Source of the DNA: Alphaproteobacteria bacterium
Lineage (GTDB): Bacteria; Pseudomonadota; Alphaproteobacteria; UBA8366; GCA-2717185
Length of the DNA: 64,000 bases
Assembly: GCA_012103325.1 (NCBI GenBank)
Contig: WLWY01000001.1
Span: forward strand, 1,341,653 to 1,405,652
Direction: 5' to 3'
The notes under the pieces are model-generated. The model worked only from the letters and a program-made list of their open reading frames with translations, ran no database searches and was not told the origin of the DNA. A program made the position numbers and the translations under genes. Below are positions 28,028 through 37,688 of the stretch, one piece after another (the first letter of the stretch is position 1; the number at the start of each line of letters is the position of its first letter).

Positions 28028-30060
28028 GCCGCACCCAACTCTTCTTGTTTTCGCAATATTTCAACCGCTTCGGGATTAACCGATAAAACGACGCGCATGA
28101 TCGTCCCGCGACCAATCTCACTGTCGACCTCCAGGCGGCCACCCATATCCCGCACCAATTGGCGCGTTTGGTAGGCCCCGAGGCCATATCCCGAAGCCTT
28201 TTCGCTATCCAGAGGGCGAAATAGATGAGCCTCGATATATTCTTCGTCCATACCCGGCCCGTCATCTTCGATCTCGATAAAGATTTCGTTATCCTGCATC
28301 CTCTGAGACAGAGAAACGGCGCCATCGATGCCAGCGGCTTCAATCGCGTTTTGCAACAGGTGATCGAGAACTGACACCATATTGTCGCAGCGCACCTGCA
28401 AGGCAACCTTATCGTCTATTTCAACTTTGAGGTCTTGCTTCTGTTTGCGCCAAGTTTCGACGACTTGGCGAACAACGGCATTCAAGGAAACGAGTTCGGA
28501 AGCACCGCGCCGGTCTTCTTCCCGCACGCTCTTGAAACGTTCCAACAATTCTTTCATCCGTGCGACGGAGTTGCCGACTGTTGCCAGCATATCTTTCTGG
28601 AATTCTGGATTATCGCCAAACCGCTGCGCGTTTTGCATCATCAGCGACATCTGACTTACGACGTTCTTGATATCGTGAATGATGAATGCCGACCGCCGAT
28701 TGAAATCCTCAAGCCGGCGGGCATCTGACAGTTCGTTCATCGCCTGCTGCTCGGCCAGATAACTGGCAGCCTGATTGCCAACCGTCCGTAAAAGGTCGAA
28801 ATCCTCCCAATCCAATCCCCGACGCGCCTTCGGATCACCCAGGATGAGGAACCCCTGTACCGAATCCCGATAGATAAGCGGAACGACAAGCCAGATCCGA
28901 GCATTCGTAACGAGCCAATCCGGAAGTTCCACATTCTGGTAGCGCGTCGGGTCGCGACGATAGTCGTGCAGGTCGACGATCCAGTGGGTTTTTGCCAGAA
29001 AACGAACAAGGCCGCTATTGACCGGTTCGGCAGGCGGACGATCGCCCATATGCCAAAGCGCTGTCGGCAGATAGGCATTATCCTCGGGCCGCAGCACCCA
29101 GAGTCCGCCAGCATCCGTTTGTGTAATATCGGTGACCGAGCGCAGGATGCGATCATGCAAACTCACACCGGTATCTGCCGAATCTATGGTTTGGATAAAC
29201 CGCAACCACTCTTCGCGATAGTCATACTTGTAGCTGAACAAATGCTTGCTAATCCAAACTTTGACTTTGGCGCGGAACGACGCCGAGGAGAAGATAACGA
29301 GCAGGATAAGCAATGCGCTGGCGAGAAACAGGATCTGCAAGATCCGTCCCCATTCGCCGCCGACCTCTTTCAAATAGAATCCCGCCGCAGCCATTCCGAT
29401 AAGGTAAATGCCACTGCCGATTAGCGCCGCCGAGTGGAACACGGCAGCCCGCGAAACATGGATATCGATTTCCCACAATGTCGCCCTCGATACCGCAATC
29501 GCGAGCAGCGGCGCGACCAATGCATTTACGAACCCTCTGGCGTCGAAAAACGTCATATCGATCCGGCCAAAGAGCGCCGCGTCGGCAAAGAAGAAGAAGT
29601 CGAAACCGAGAATAGTGCCGAGCCCAAAGCAGAAATATTTGATCGCCCACCGGACTTTCGTATCGGCATTTCGATACAGATTCTCAAGCGCCAGGAGACC
29701 GATCACGGAGAGAATGACATGTCCGCCACTGAGAAGACTCAGCAAGTTTCTTAGCGGCTCAGCCCCGAGCGCCTCGGATAGCGGCTCTGCGAACAGCAGG
29801 CCCGCGCTGACGCATAGTATTACAATCGCCGCCACTTTAATGATGTTGCTGGTATCTTGAATACGGCGGACGCCAAGCATCGCGCCCAGCAACACGAGCC
29901 ACGAGACGTTTCGTGCGACATCGAGAGCGGAATGCGCACGAGGCCAAGCGCCGAACCACTGCACGCCGAAAACCGACAACGCCCACAACACCGTGACGAT
30001 GCAGCTCGCCAGCAGGAGATACTTATACCTGCCGCCGGTCCGGCTAAGCGCCACCGCCAA
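28024..30060 (-). CDS. prsK: PEP-CTERM system sensor histidine kinase PrsK
   Basis: This 678-residue kinase has about eight N-terminal membrane helices (residues ~12-270), a GAF-type sensor (~310-450), a dimerisation helix with IIHDIKNVVSQ (phospho-acceptor His near 466), and a HATPase domain with NAIEAAG, DDGPGMD and GYGLGAYQTRQ. It should phosphorylate PrsR, whose start codon overlaps its stop. The signal sensed is unknown. Translation coupling and family both support one two-component unit. Confidence 0.93.
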   Translation of the reverse strand: MAVALSRTGGRYKYLLLASCIVTVLWALSVFGVQWFGAWPRAHSALDVARNVSWLVLLGAMLGVRRIQDTSNIIKVAAIVILCVSAGLLFAEPLSEALGAEPLRNLLSLLSGGHVILSVIGLLALENLYRNADTKVRWAIKYFCFGLGTILGFDFFFFADAALFGRIDMTFFDARGFVNALVAPLLAIAVSRATLWEIDIHVSRAAVFHSAALIGSGIYLIGMAAAGFYLKEVGGEWGRILQILFLASALLILLVIFSSASFRAKVKVWISKHLFSYKYDYREEWLRFIQTIDSADTGVSLHDRILRSVTDITQTDAGGLWVLRPEDNAYLPTALWHMGDRPPAEPVNSGLVRFLAKTHWIVDLHDYRRDPTRYQNVELPDWLVTNARIWLVVPLIYRDSVQGFLILGDPKARRGLDWEDFDLLRTVGNQAASYLAEQQAMNELSDARRLEDFNRRSAFIIHDIKNVVSQMSLMMQNAQRFGDNPEFQKDMLATVGNSVARMKELLERFKSVREEDRRGASELVSLNAVVRQVVETWRKQKQDLKVEIDDKVALQVRCDNMVSVLDHLLQNAIEAAGIDGAVSLSQRMQDNEIFIEIEDDGPGMDEEYIEAHLFRPLDSEKASGYGLGAYQTRQLVRDMGGRLEVDSEIGRGTIMRVVLSVNPEAVEILRKQEELGAA

Positions 30061-30612
30061 CCGCGTAGCTCAAGAATTGGATATTGATAACCAATGCACT
30101 AATCCAGGGCTATGAGCCTGTCTGAGGAATGGTTACTGTCGCCACAATATACCACGGATATACCCTGCCTTTCCAAACGAGAACCACTCTCGGCGATTGC
30201 ATTTCTGTCGACATCCCCAGCACCTCTTTTCAAGGTATCGTATTAAACCTCGTCGCCAACACTACCGTATCCCCCGATTGGGGGATACGGCGGTAAATAT
30301 TCAGGTTTTTACATAAATTTGACTACAAATTACCACGAAATGCCGTTGCGGTGATGTGACGACCGCCATACCCAAAACCTAGTCGTCTGTCGGTTTAGCG
30401 AGGCAAATACGCTCCCAAGGTCCTGCTGCCTCACGGACAAAACTATCGGCTTTATGGCAATGGTGCCCGTATGTGCCCTTCCAGCGTAATTGCAGCTCAT
30501 CGCCCCATTAATCATTTCTGCACCATATTAGTTGCTGAATCGTTTCCCTCTCCCGGTCCGAGAATGTTATGGACTGGGTGTGGTTTGCCTGAAAACTAAG
30601 GAGCAAGAGGCC
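30061..30612. other. Divergent regulatory gap between prsK and manC
   Basis: No gene is seen in these ~550 bp. The most striking element is the perfect palindrome at 30265-30290. The last ~30 bp carry the manC ribosome site. An AT-rich tract (30297-30330) next to the palindrome could hold a promoter, but no -35/-10 pair is convincing. Confidence 0.5.
30265..30290. promoter_or_regulatory. Perfect 11-bp palindrome, candidate operator
   Basis: CCGTATCCCCC and GGGGGATACGG flank a GATT loop. No T-run follows on either strand, so it is unlikely to be a terminator. The C5-N4-G5 core recalls operators of LuxR/NarL-type regulators in alphaproteobacteria, and its place between prsK and manC fits control of both. 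The binding protein is unknown. Confidence 0.55.
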
Positions 30613-32046
30613 ATGTCGGACACGCCGACAATTTATCCGGTCATTCTTTCTGGCGGATCCGGTTCCCGGTTATGGCCGTTATCCCGCGCGCACTACCCGA
30701 AACAGCTTTTGCCGATAGCGGGCTCGCAAACCATGCTGCAGGAAACCGCAAACCGCGTTTCGGATTCCGCTGTCTATGGAGCGCCATTGGTCATCGCCAA
30801 CAATGAGCACCGGTTTATCGTCGCCGAGCAGCTTCAAGCCATCAAGATTCAACCGCGCGCCATCGTCCTTGAACCGGTTGGACGGAACACCGCACCGGCC
30901 GCCGCGATTGCCGCTTTAATGCTGAGCGAAACGTCGCCGGACGCAATCATGGCCTTGCTGCCGTCGGATCACGTTGTCGCCAATGAAAACGCATTTATGA
31001 AGGCCATGAAGACCGCCGCAACCGCGGCTGCCGATGGCGCGCTCGTGACGTTCGGGGTCAAACCGGACCGTCCTGAGACGGGATACGGTTATATCCAGCA
31101 AGGCAAAGAATTGGATAGCAATTCGAACGTGCATCGGGTCGCGAAGTTCATCGAAAAGCCGGATTCTGAAACAGCGGAACGCTATCTCCATTCCGGCGAG
31201 TATCTATGGAATAGCGGCATGTTCGTTTTGGGTGTTCAGACTTATCTGGACGAATTGGCGAGATTGGCGCCGGATATGCTAACCGCCTGCCGCAACGCTC
31301 TTTCTGCAAGCTTTTCCGACCTCGACTTCCTTCGGCTCGACACAGAAACATTCAACGCGTGCCCATCGGACTCGATCGATTATGCCGTCATGGAAAAGAC
31401 CGATCGTGCCGCGGTTGTCCCCGTTGACATCGGTTGGAATGACGTCGGTGGGTGGCCTGCGCTCTGGGATCTCGCGGCAAAGGACGCCGCGGGCAATGCT
31501 TCGCTGGCGGATACCTGGCTGCACGACGTACGGAATTCCTATTTCCGTAGTGACGACGGTCGCCTGATTGCAGCGATTGGAGTGGAAGACACGATCGTCG
31601 TCTCCACCGATGACGCCGTCCTTGTTACACGCCGAGATCGCGCGGGCGACGTGAAGGAAATCGTCGAACGCCTGAAGGAAGGCGACCGCAGTGAAGCGGT
31701 CCATCATCGCCGCGTGTTTCGGCCTTGGGGCGACTACAACGATATTGACGAGGATGAACGATTTCGGGTGAAACGGATCATCGTCAAACCGGGCGGTATC
31801 CTATCCCTGCAAAAGCACAAACATCGCTCCGAACACTGGGTTGTCGTTAAAGGGACCGCAATCGTTACGCGTGGAGAGGAAATTTCGGAACTGCGCGAAA
31901 ACCAGTCGACCTATATTCCAAAGGGTGTCGTCCATAGGCTAGAGAACAAGGGCGACGAGCCGCTGCATCTCATCGAGGTTCAGGTCGGCGATTATGTCGG
32001 CGAAGACGATATCGTTCGGCTCGAAGACACCTACGGACGAAGTTGA
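30613..32046 (+). CDS. manC: Mannose-1-phosphate guanylyltransferase / mannose-6-phosphate isomerase
   Basis: This bifunctional enzyme of about 477 residues has an N-terminal nucleotidyltransferase domain with LSGGSGSRLWPLSR (near 12-25) and FIEKPD. The C-terminal type II PMI cupin begins around FRPWGDYNDID and contains RSEHWVVVKG. It makes GDP-mannose from fructose-6-phosphate via mannose-6-phosphate, a precursor for mannose- or fucose-containing EPS. ATG 30613 is preferred: AAGGAG/AGAGG precede it and the conserved region starts there; the frame extends to 30532 with no support. Confidence 0.92.
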   Translation: MSDTPTIYPVILSGGSGSRLWPLSRAHYPKQLLPIAGSQTMLQETANRVSDSAVYGAPLVIANNEHRFIVAEQLQAIKIQPRAIVLEPVGRNTAPAAAIAALMLSETSPDAIMALLPSDHVVANENAFMKAMKTAATAAADGALVTFGVKPDRPETGYGYIQQGKELDSNSNVHRVAKFIEKPDSETAERYLHSGEYLWNSGMFVLGVQTYLDELARLAPDMLTACRNALSASFSDLDFLRLDTETFNACPSDSIDYAVMEKTDRAAVVPVDIGWNDVGGWPALWDLAAKDAAGNASLADTWLHDVRNSYFRSDDGRLIAAIGVEDTIVVSTDDAVLVTRRDRAGDVKEIVERLKEGDRSEAVHHRRVFRPWGDYNDIDEDERFRVKRIIVKPGGILSLQKHKHRSEHWVVVKGTAIVTRGEEISELRENQSTYIPKGVVHRLENKGDEPLHLIEVQVGDYVGEDDIVRLEDTYGRS

Positions 32047-32274
32047 CGCGCGCAGACCGTGATCGGATTGCGGAATAAAATTTCAACGATTTAGCGCTAT
32101 TTTGCACATCCATAACCAATTTGGGTGACGTTCGCGGCCCCGCCGGCACGTTATTGAACCGGCCATCGTATAGCGTAATCCGGGGCTAGAAATTATATGA
32201 GCAATCACATGTCGACTGTGTTACCCACTCTCCCGCTGGGCCGCAAAAACCCACTTATTGGAGACAGTTCGAGT

Positions 32275-32895
32275 ATGACCGATCAGGATTCCATTAAATC
32301 CTCCAATATCACGGCTGTAGAAAGCCGGGTGACACTACAGGACAGAATTAAGCGCAGCGGTCATTCCGGTGGCGTTTTATGGTTTACCGGTCTTTCCGGG
32401 TCGGGCAAATCGACTCTCGCGACCGAACTCGAACGGCGGCTGTTCAATATCGGCTATAATGTATACGTCCTCGATGGCGATAACGTCCGCCATGGCTTGT
32501 CATCCAATCTTGGATTTTCCCCGGAAGATAGAACGGAAAATATCCGCCGCATCGGTGAGGTTGCTTCCTTGTTCACAAGCGCCGGCTTCATCGTCATCAC
32601 CGCCTTCATCTCGCCCTATCGGGAAGACCGCGAACGTGCGCGGGCAGCGGCTAGCGAGGATTTTCACGAAGTTCATGTCAAAGCGGATCTGTCACTTTGC
32701 GAGTCTCGCGACCCCAAAGGCCTGTATGAAAAGGCGCGACGTGGCGAAATTCCGGACTTTACAGGCATCTCGGCGCCGTACGAAGCGCCGCAGTCTCCGG
32801 AGTTTACGATCGACACCGGTAAACTCGATGTGGAGAAATCGGTAACGGCACTGGCAGAATACGTCGCCGCCAACTTCATTCAGCAGCAGGACTAG
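32275..32895 (+). CDS. cysC: Adenylylsulfate (APS) kinase
   Basis: This protein of about 206 residues has a P-loop GLSGSGKST near residue 43 and the APS-kinase signatures [36 protein letters not shown] and [10 protein letters not shown]. It phosphorylates adenylyl sulfate to PAPS, the sulfate donor for sulfotransferases. Its place at the end of the EPS locus raises the possibility of sulfated polysaccharide, but no sulfotransferase is seen in the window. The start at 32275 is preceded by GGAG; an in-frame ATG at 32197 would add 26 residues with a weaker site. Confidence 0.9.
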   Translation: MTDQDSIKSSNITAVESRVTLQDRIKRSGHSGGVLWFTGLSGSGKSTLATELERRLFNIGYNVYVLDGDNVRHGLSSNLGFSPEDRTENIRRIGEVASLFTSAGFIVITAFISPYREDRERARAAASEDFHEVHVKADLSLCESRDPKGLYEKARRGEIPDFTGISAPYEAPQSPEFTIDTGKLDVEKSVTALAEYVAANFIQQQD

Positions 32896-32957
32896 ATCAG
32901 ATCGGAGTTTCTTGGAATCGCCTTTGGCGATCCAAAAACCGTGTGAATCCGATCTAG
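32892..32957. repeat. Extragenic palindrome after cysC
   Basis: The outer arms CTAGATC...GGA and TCCGATCTAG enclose an inner hairpin, TTGGAATCGCC-TTT-GGCGATCCAA with one bulge. It begins at the cysC stop codon and lies between convergent genes. No T-run follows on either strand, so it is better described as a repeated palindrome than a classic terminator, though it may stop transcripts from both sides. Confidence 0.55.
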
Positions 32958-32975
32958 AATAAGGCCAGCGCGGGT

Positions 32976-33872
32976 TCACTTCGGCCGAAATGCCTGCGCT
33001 GCCCTTTCTGCATCGGCGATTTGGGAGTCGCTCAAATTCGCGCCGACCTTACGGAGCAGGCTTGACGCCTTTTCGGTTTCCTGCGCCACCGACAGGGCAA
33101 GCCAATAATAGGCCTTGCTCATATCCTTTTTGACACCCTCGCCGAGCATATGCATGCGACCCATGAAGAACTGGGCGCCACCATGCCCTTTCTCCGCCGC
33201 CTTGCGGAACAGCGCCGCGGCCTTCTCAGGGCTCTTTTCGACGCCCTGCCCGCGATAGTGCAGTCGCCCCAGATCATAATCGGCCTTACCGAGACCCGCC
33301 GCAGCGGATTCCTTGAATAACGTTGCGGCCCTTTTGTAGTCCCGGCGGACGCCGGCGCCGAAATAGTACATATAGGCGAGGTTTCGTTTGGCTTTAACGT
33401 TTCCGCTCGCCGCCGCGCGCGTATACAGATCAAGTGCCTTGCCCAAATCCGCCCGGATACCCAGCCCGTCTTGATAAAGCCCGCCCAAATTTCGCTGCGC
33501 CTTGGCGTTGCCCAGCTTCGCCGCCGAATCGTACCACTCCACCGCGCGCTCGTAGCTGCGGCTGACGGCCTTACCTTCCTCGTAATAGATACCGATAACT
33601 CGTTTCGCCTCGCTGTGGCCGCCCTCGGATGCCTTGCGGAACCATTCAAGCGCTACATCCGCGTCAGCCTCGACGCCCTTGCCGCCATCATACAGGAGGC
33701 CAAGCCGGTACTGCGCTTCGGCATCGCCCGCTTCGGCGAGGGGCTTTAGCTCGGTTGCCGCCGTTTCATATTTGCCCGCTTGATAGGCCTTCAGCGCGGA
33801 ATTCAAATCGGCCTGAGCCGACGCAGACACGAAACAAATGGCAGCGGCGGCGGAAACAATCCAACGGTGCAT
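32976..33872 (-). CDS. Secreted Sel1-like repeat protein
   Basis: This protein of about 298 residues has a signal peptide (WIVSAAAAICFVSASAQA). A series of ~36-residue Sel1 repeats of the A-x-x-x-L-G-x-x-Y/H-x-x-G-x-G-V type (YRLGLLYDGGKGV, YYFGAGVRRDY, FMGRMHMLGEGV) follows. Sel1 proteins mediate protein-protein contacts in the envelope. ATG 33872 has GAGG 7 nt upstream; the frame extends only to a TTG at 33884. It is convergent with cysC; a link to EPS is possible but not shown. Confidence 0.88.
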   Translation of the reverse strand: MHRWIVSAAAAICFVSASAQADLNSALKAYQAGKYETAATELKPLAEAGDAEAQYRLGLLYDGGKGVEADADVALEWFRKASEGGHSEAKRVIGIYYEEGKAVSRSYERAVEWYDSAAKLGNAKAQRNLGGLYQDGLGIRADLGKALDLYTRAAASGNVKAKRNLAYMYYFGAGVRRDYKRAATLFKESAAAGLGKADYDLGRLHYRGQGVEKSPEKAAALFRKAAEKGHGGAQFFMGRMHMLGEGVKKDMSKAYYWLALSVAQETEKASSLLRKVGANLSDSQIADAERAAQAFRPK

Positions 33873-33971
33873 AGAAATCCTCAACGGTAGCGGAACTTAT
33901 CGTAACGCGAACTTCTTAACGAAGTTTTTAGTATGCCGTAGGGCATGTGCTCCGCTCAACCGCAATCGGGC

Positions 33972-35111
33972 TCAGGCGATCGCACCGCTTTCCCGCAACG
34001 CCGCGATCCGATCCGCCGGAAGGCCCCATTCGGCCAACGCCTCGTCGGTGTGCTCGCCCGGCCGGGCCGGCGGGCCTTGCACCTCGCCGGGTGTCCGGCT
34101 GAACCGGGGGGCAGGACCAGGCTGGACGACACCGCCGACCTCAACGAACGTGCCGCGCGCTTTCATGTGCGGGTGCTCCGGCGCCTCGGCAAGGCTCAGA
34201 ACCGGGGCGAAGCAGATATCGCTGCCTTCCATCAATTCGCACCATTCGGCCCGCGTTTTGGTCTTGAAAATCGCCGCGACCCGTTCGCACATTTCCGGCC
34301 AGTGGGTGCGGTCCGTCTGTTCCGGCAGGGTTGCCATGTCGAGGCCGAGCGCTTCGATCAGCAGGGCGTAGAATTGCGGCTCGTTGGAGCCGACGCTGAT
34401 GAACTTGCCGTCGCTCGTCTCGTACACATTGTAGTGGTGGCAGCCGCCATCGAGCCGGTTCACGCCGCGCTCGTCGAGATGCGAGCCGGCAGCGAACGCG
34501 CCGTAGCAGGACGCCATCAGCGAGGACGCGCCATCGACCATCGCCGCGTCGACCACCTGTCCCTTGCCGGACGTTGCCGCCTCCAGCAGCGCGCTGACCA
34601 CACCGAAGGCGAGGTAGACGCCCCCGCCGCCAAAATCCGCCACCAGGTTTAGGGGAGGCACGGGTTTATCCCTGCCGCCGATGGCGTGCAGCGCGCCGGT
34701 GAGGGCGATGTAGTTGATGTCGTGCGCCGCGGCCATCGCCATCGGCCCGTCTTGGCCCCAGCCGGTCATGCGACCGTAGACGAGCTTCGGGTTGCGCGCG
34801 AAACAGTCGTCGGGACCGATGCCGAGACGTTCGGTGACGCCGGGGCGGAAGCCTTCGATCAGGCCGTCGGCACCGTCGACGAGCTGCAGCACGGTCTCGA
34901 CGCCTTCCGGGTTCTTCAGATCGACGGCGATCGACTTGCGGCCGCGCTGCAGGGTCGCGAATTGCGGCGCCATCGGTGGCTCGACACCGACGGCGCTGGC
35001 GCGGTCGACACGTAGCACGTCGGCGCCGAGGTCGGAGAGCAGCATCGCGCACATCGGACCGGGGCCGATGCTGGCGATTTCGACGATTCTAATTCCGGTG
35101 AGCGGCCCCAT
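33972..35111 (-). CDS. CaiB/BaiF CoA transferase, alpha-methylacyl-CoA racemase type
   Basis: This protein of about 379 residues belongs to the class III CoA-transferase fold. N-terminal GIRIVEIASIGPGPMCAMLLSDLGADVLRVDR is typical of the racemase branch, and HDINYIALTGALHAIG and NLVADFGGGG supply the expected catalytic His and Asp. It probably epimerises 2-methyl-branched acyl-CoAs so that they can enter beta-oxidation. ATG 35111 has GGGAGA upstream; an in-frame extension to 35150 is not supported. It is divergent from the beta-oxidation gene at 35233, sharing a 121-bp promoter gap. Confidence 0.9.
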   Translation of the reverse strand: MGPLTGIRIVEIASIGPGPMCAMLLSDLGADVLRVDRASAVGVEPPMAPQFATLQRGRKSIAVDLKNPEGVETVLQLVDGADGLIEGFRPGVTERLGIGPDDCFARNPKLVYGRMTGWGQDGPMAMAAAHDINYIALTGALHAIGGRDKPVPPLNLVADFGGGGVYLAFGVVSALLEAATSGKGQVVDAAMVDGASSLMASCYGAFAAGSHLDERGVNRLDGGCHHYNVYETSDGKFISVGSNEPQFYALLIEALGLDMATLPEQTDRTHWPEMCERVAAIFKTKTRAEWCELMEGSDICFAPVLSLAEAPEHPHMKARGTFVEVGGVVQPGPAPRFSRTPGEVQGPPARPGEHTDEALAEWGLPADRIAALRESGAIA

Positions 35112-35232
35112 GAATTTTCTCCCTGTCCTGACCAAAATTTGATGCGTCACTATCGCACGGCGCGGCGGCTCGCCAAAGCGGGGGTGGGAGAATAAGGTAC
35201 CGGTTTACTACCGGGTATTTTGGGAGCGTGAC

Positions 35233-37326
35233 ATGGCTGAATTCGTTACGATTACGAAACAAAATGGCATCGGCATCATCACCGTCGACAACCCGCCAGT
35301 GAACGCGCTGAGCCCGGGCGTGCCGGAAGGCATCGTCGAATGCGTCAACGCGGGCAACGCCGATCCCGAGGTCCGGGCGATGGTCCTGCGTGGTGCCGGG
35401 CGCAGCTTCATCGCCGGCGCGGACATCAAGTTCCTCGGCCAGAAGAAGACCGAGGCCGGCCTCACCTACCGCACCATCATCGACGACAGCGCCAAGCCCA
35501 TCGTCGCCGCGATCCACGGCTACGCGCTGGGCGGCGGACTGGAAACCGCCCTCGCCTGCCAGTACAGGGTCGCCACCGAAAGCGCCAAGGTCGGCCTGCC
35601 CGAAGTGCTGATCGGCGTGCTGCCCGGCGGTAACGGCACCCAACGCCTGCCCCGGCTGATCGGCCCGAAGGCGGCGCTCGAGATGATCGTCACCGGCCGC
35701 CACGTCCCCGCCCCCGAGGCCCACTCCGTGGGGATTCTTGATGCGGTCTCGTCCGATGACGGACTCCTGGAGACCGCCGTAAAGCTCGCCGAGCGAGTTG
35801 CGGAGGTGCGTCCTCTCCCCAGAATTAGAGACAATGACGAAAAGCTCGCCGAGGCGAAGGCCGACCCCGGCATGTTCGACGCGATGCGCAAGAAGATCGA
35901 GCGCCGGGCGCGCAACCAGAAGGCGCCCTATCACTGCATCCTGTGCGTCGAGGCCGCCGTCTCCCTGCCCTTCGACGAGGGCTGCGCCCGCGAGCGCGAG
36001 TTGTTCGACGAACTGGTCATGGCCGACGAGGCGAAATCGCTGCGCTACGCCTTCTTCGCCGAGCGCCAGGCCAACAAGATCCCCGACATCGACAAATCCG
36101 TGAAGGGCCGCGACATCGATTCAGCGGCCGTAGTGGGGGCCGGCACCATGGGCGGCGGCATCGCCATGTGCTTCGCCGATGCCGGCATCCCGGTGAAGCT
36201 GCTGGAGATGAACGCCGAGGCGCTCGACAAGGGCCTCGCCAAGATCCGCGCCAATTACGAGACCAGCGTGAAGCGCGGCAGCCTCGCCGCCGACGCGGCC
36301 GACACGCGCATGGGGCTGATCACCCCCGCCCTGGAATACGACCTGATCGGCGACGCCGACATCGTCATCGAGGCGGTGTTCGAGGAAATGCCGGTGAAGA
36401 AGGACGTCTTCGGCAAGCTCGACGCGGTGATGAAAGACGGCGCCGTGCTCGCCTCCAACACCTCCACCCTGGACATCGATGAAATCGCCAGCGCCACGAA
36501 GCGCCCGGCGGACGTGCTCGGCACCCACTTCTTCAGCCCGGCCAACGTCATGAAGCTGCTCGAGATCGTGCGCGGCGACGCCACGGCCAAGGACGTCGTC
36601 GCGACCTGCACCGCCCTGTCGCGGCGCATCGCCAAGGTTGGCGCGGTCTGCGGCAATTGCGACGGCTTCCTCGCCAACCGCAGCCGCGCACCGTTCCAGA
36701 CCGAGATGAACATCCTCATCGAAGAAGGGGCGAGGCCCCAACAAGTAGATAAGGTCATGGTGGAGTTCGGCTATCCGATGGGGCCGTTCGCGGTCGGCGA
36801 TCTGGCCGGGCTCGATATCGGCCACGCCGTGCGCCAGCGCCGCAAGAAGGAAGCGCCGAACGAATACCGCGCCCTGCCGATCCCCGACCGGCTGTTCGAG
36901 CTGGGCCGCTACGGCCAGAAGACCGGCGCCGGCTGGTTCAATTACAAGCCGGGCGACCGCACCCCCTATCCCGACCCGGTCGTCGACCAGGTGATCGAGG
37001 AGATCGGCCGCCAGCTCGGCATCGAGCAGCGCGACTTCACCGACGAGGAAATCCTGCACCGCCTGCTCTTCGCCTCGATCAACGAAGCGGCCAAGATCCT
37101 GGAAGAAGGCATCGCCTACCGCGCCAGCGACGTGGACGTGATGTGGCTGAACGGCTTCGGCTTCCCGCGCTACCGCGGCGGCCTGATGTTCTGGGCCGAC
37201 GGCATCGGCGTGAAACGCATCTACGACACGATGAAGGTGTGGCAGGAGCGCTATGGCGACCGCTGGAAACCGGCGGCCATGATCGAGGAGCTCGCGGCCA
37301 ACGGGAAGGGGTTCCTGGACGACTGA
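35233..37326 (+). CDS. Bifunctional enoyl-CoA hydratase / 3-hydroxyacyl-CoA dehydrogenase
   Basis: This 697-residue FadJ/FadB/MFE-type enzyme has an N-terminal crotonase domain with the oxyanion-hole stretches GRSFIAGADIKFLG and HGYALGGGLETALA and the catalytic Glu in GLPEVLIGVLPG. The dehydrogenase part has NAD-binding VVGAGTMGGGIAMCF near residue 297, the His in GTHFFSPANVMKL, and two C-terminal helical domains ending EELAANGKGFLDD. It carries out two successive beta-oxidation steps in the cytoplasm. GGGAGCG precedes the ATG. Pieces of a second, decayed copy of its 3' end lie at 38252-38308 and 42192-42266. Confidence 0.93.
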   Translation: MAEFVTITKQNGIGIITVDNPPVNALSPGVPEGIVECVNAGNADPEVRAMVLRGAGRSFIAGADIKFLGQKKTEAGLTYRTIIDDSAKPIVAAIHGYALGGGLETALACQYRVATESAKVGLPEVLIGVLPGGNGTQRLPRLIGPKAALEMIVTGRHVPAPEAHSVGILDAVSSDDGLLETAVKLAERVAEVRPLPRIRDNDEKLAEAKADPGMFDAMRKKIERRARNQKAPYHCILCVEAAVSLPFDEGCARERELFDELVMADEAKSLRYAFFAERQANKIPDIDKSVKGRDIDSAAVVGAGTMGGGIAMCFADAGIPVKLLEMNAEALDKGLAKIRANYETSVKRGSLAADAADTRMGLITPALEYDLIGDADIVIEAVFEEMPVKKDVFGKLDAVMKDGAVLASNTSTLDIDEIASATKRPADVLGTHFFSPANVMKLLEIVRGDATAKDVVATCTALSRRIAKVGAVCGNCDGFLANRSRAPFQTEMNILIEEGARPQQVDKVMVEFGYPMGPFAVGDLAGLDIGHAVRQRRKKEAPNEYRALPIPDRLFELGRYGQKTGAGWFNYKPGDRTPYPDPVVDQVIEEIGRQLGIEQRDFTDEEILHRLLFASINEAAKILEEGIAYRASDVDVMWLNGFGFPRYRGGLMFWADGIGVKRIYDTMKVWQERYGDRWKPAAMIEELAANGKGFLDD

Positions 37327-37349
37327 CGCGGTCAGTCAGCGCAAGGGTT

Positions 37350-37462
37350 CTCCCCTCACCCTCCCGCTTCGCGGGACCCTCCCTCTCCCCAAGGAGAGGG
37401 TTAATACACCGAAACCGCACCGAAAAACCCTCTCCTTGGGGAGAGGGAAGGGTGAGGGGAAC
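37350..37462. repeat. Long GC-rich inverted repeat
   Basis: CCTCTCCCCAAGGAGAGGG and CCCTCTCCTTGGGGAGAGGG face each other across a ~25-bp centre, with outer CCCCTCACCCTCCC / GGGAAGGGTGAGGGG arms. It belongs to the same style of C-rich/G-rich extragenic palindromes seen near 38340, 40500 and 41740. It probably also ends the upstream transcript. Confidence 0.75.
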
Positions 37463-37521
37463 AAAGGCCTGCCTTTCCCGTTACCCTCGCGAGAAAGCGC
37501 AATTCGTGCTAACCTAACGCC

Positions 37522-37668
37522 ATGACAAAACGCCTCGAACAGGACCCCGCGACAATCCTGCTCGACGCCGCGCAAGTCGCCGAAGTCGAAGCGCGGCTCG
37601 CCGAGACCGAACCGCAATACGCGTTACACGAAGAGGTCCGCGCCTTCTTCCATAAACCCACCGAATGA
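37522..37668 (+). CDS. Small hypothetical protein, 48 aa
   Basis: ATG at 37522, stop at 37666-37668: MTKRLEQDPATILLDAAQ... to FFHKPTE. It is acidic/basic mixed and predicted mostly helical. Codon use is GC-rich like the host. It is not recognised; it may be a short regulator or a remnant. No Shine-Dalgarno is clear. Confidence 0.4.
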   Translation: MTKRLEQDPATILLDAAQVAEVEARLAETEPQYALHEEVRAFFHKPTE

Positions 37669-37688
37669 CAATCAAATGGCGCATCACA

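Noticed and set aside
32892..32957. Palindrome after cysC as a classic rho-independent terminator
   Set aside because: No T-run follows the hairpin on either strand; an extragenic repeat is the safer description.
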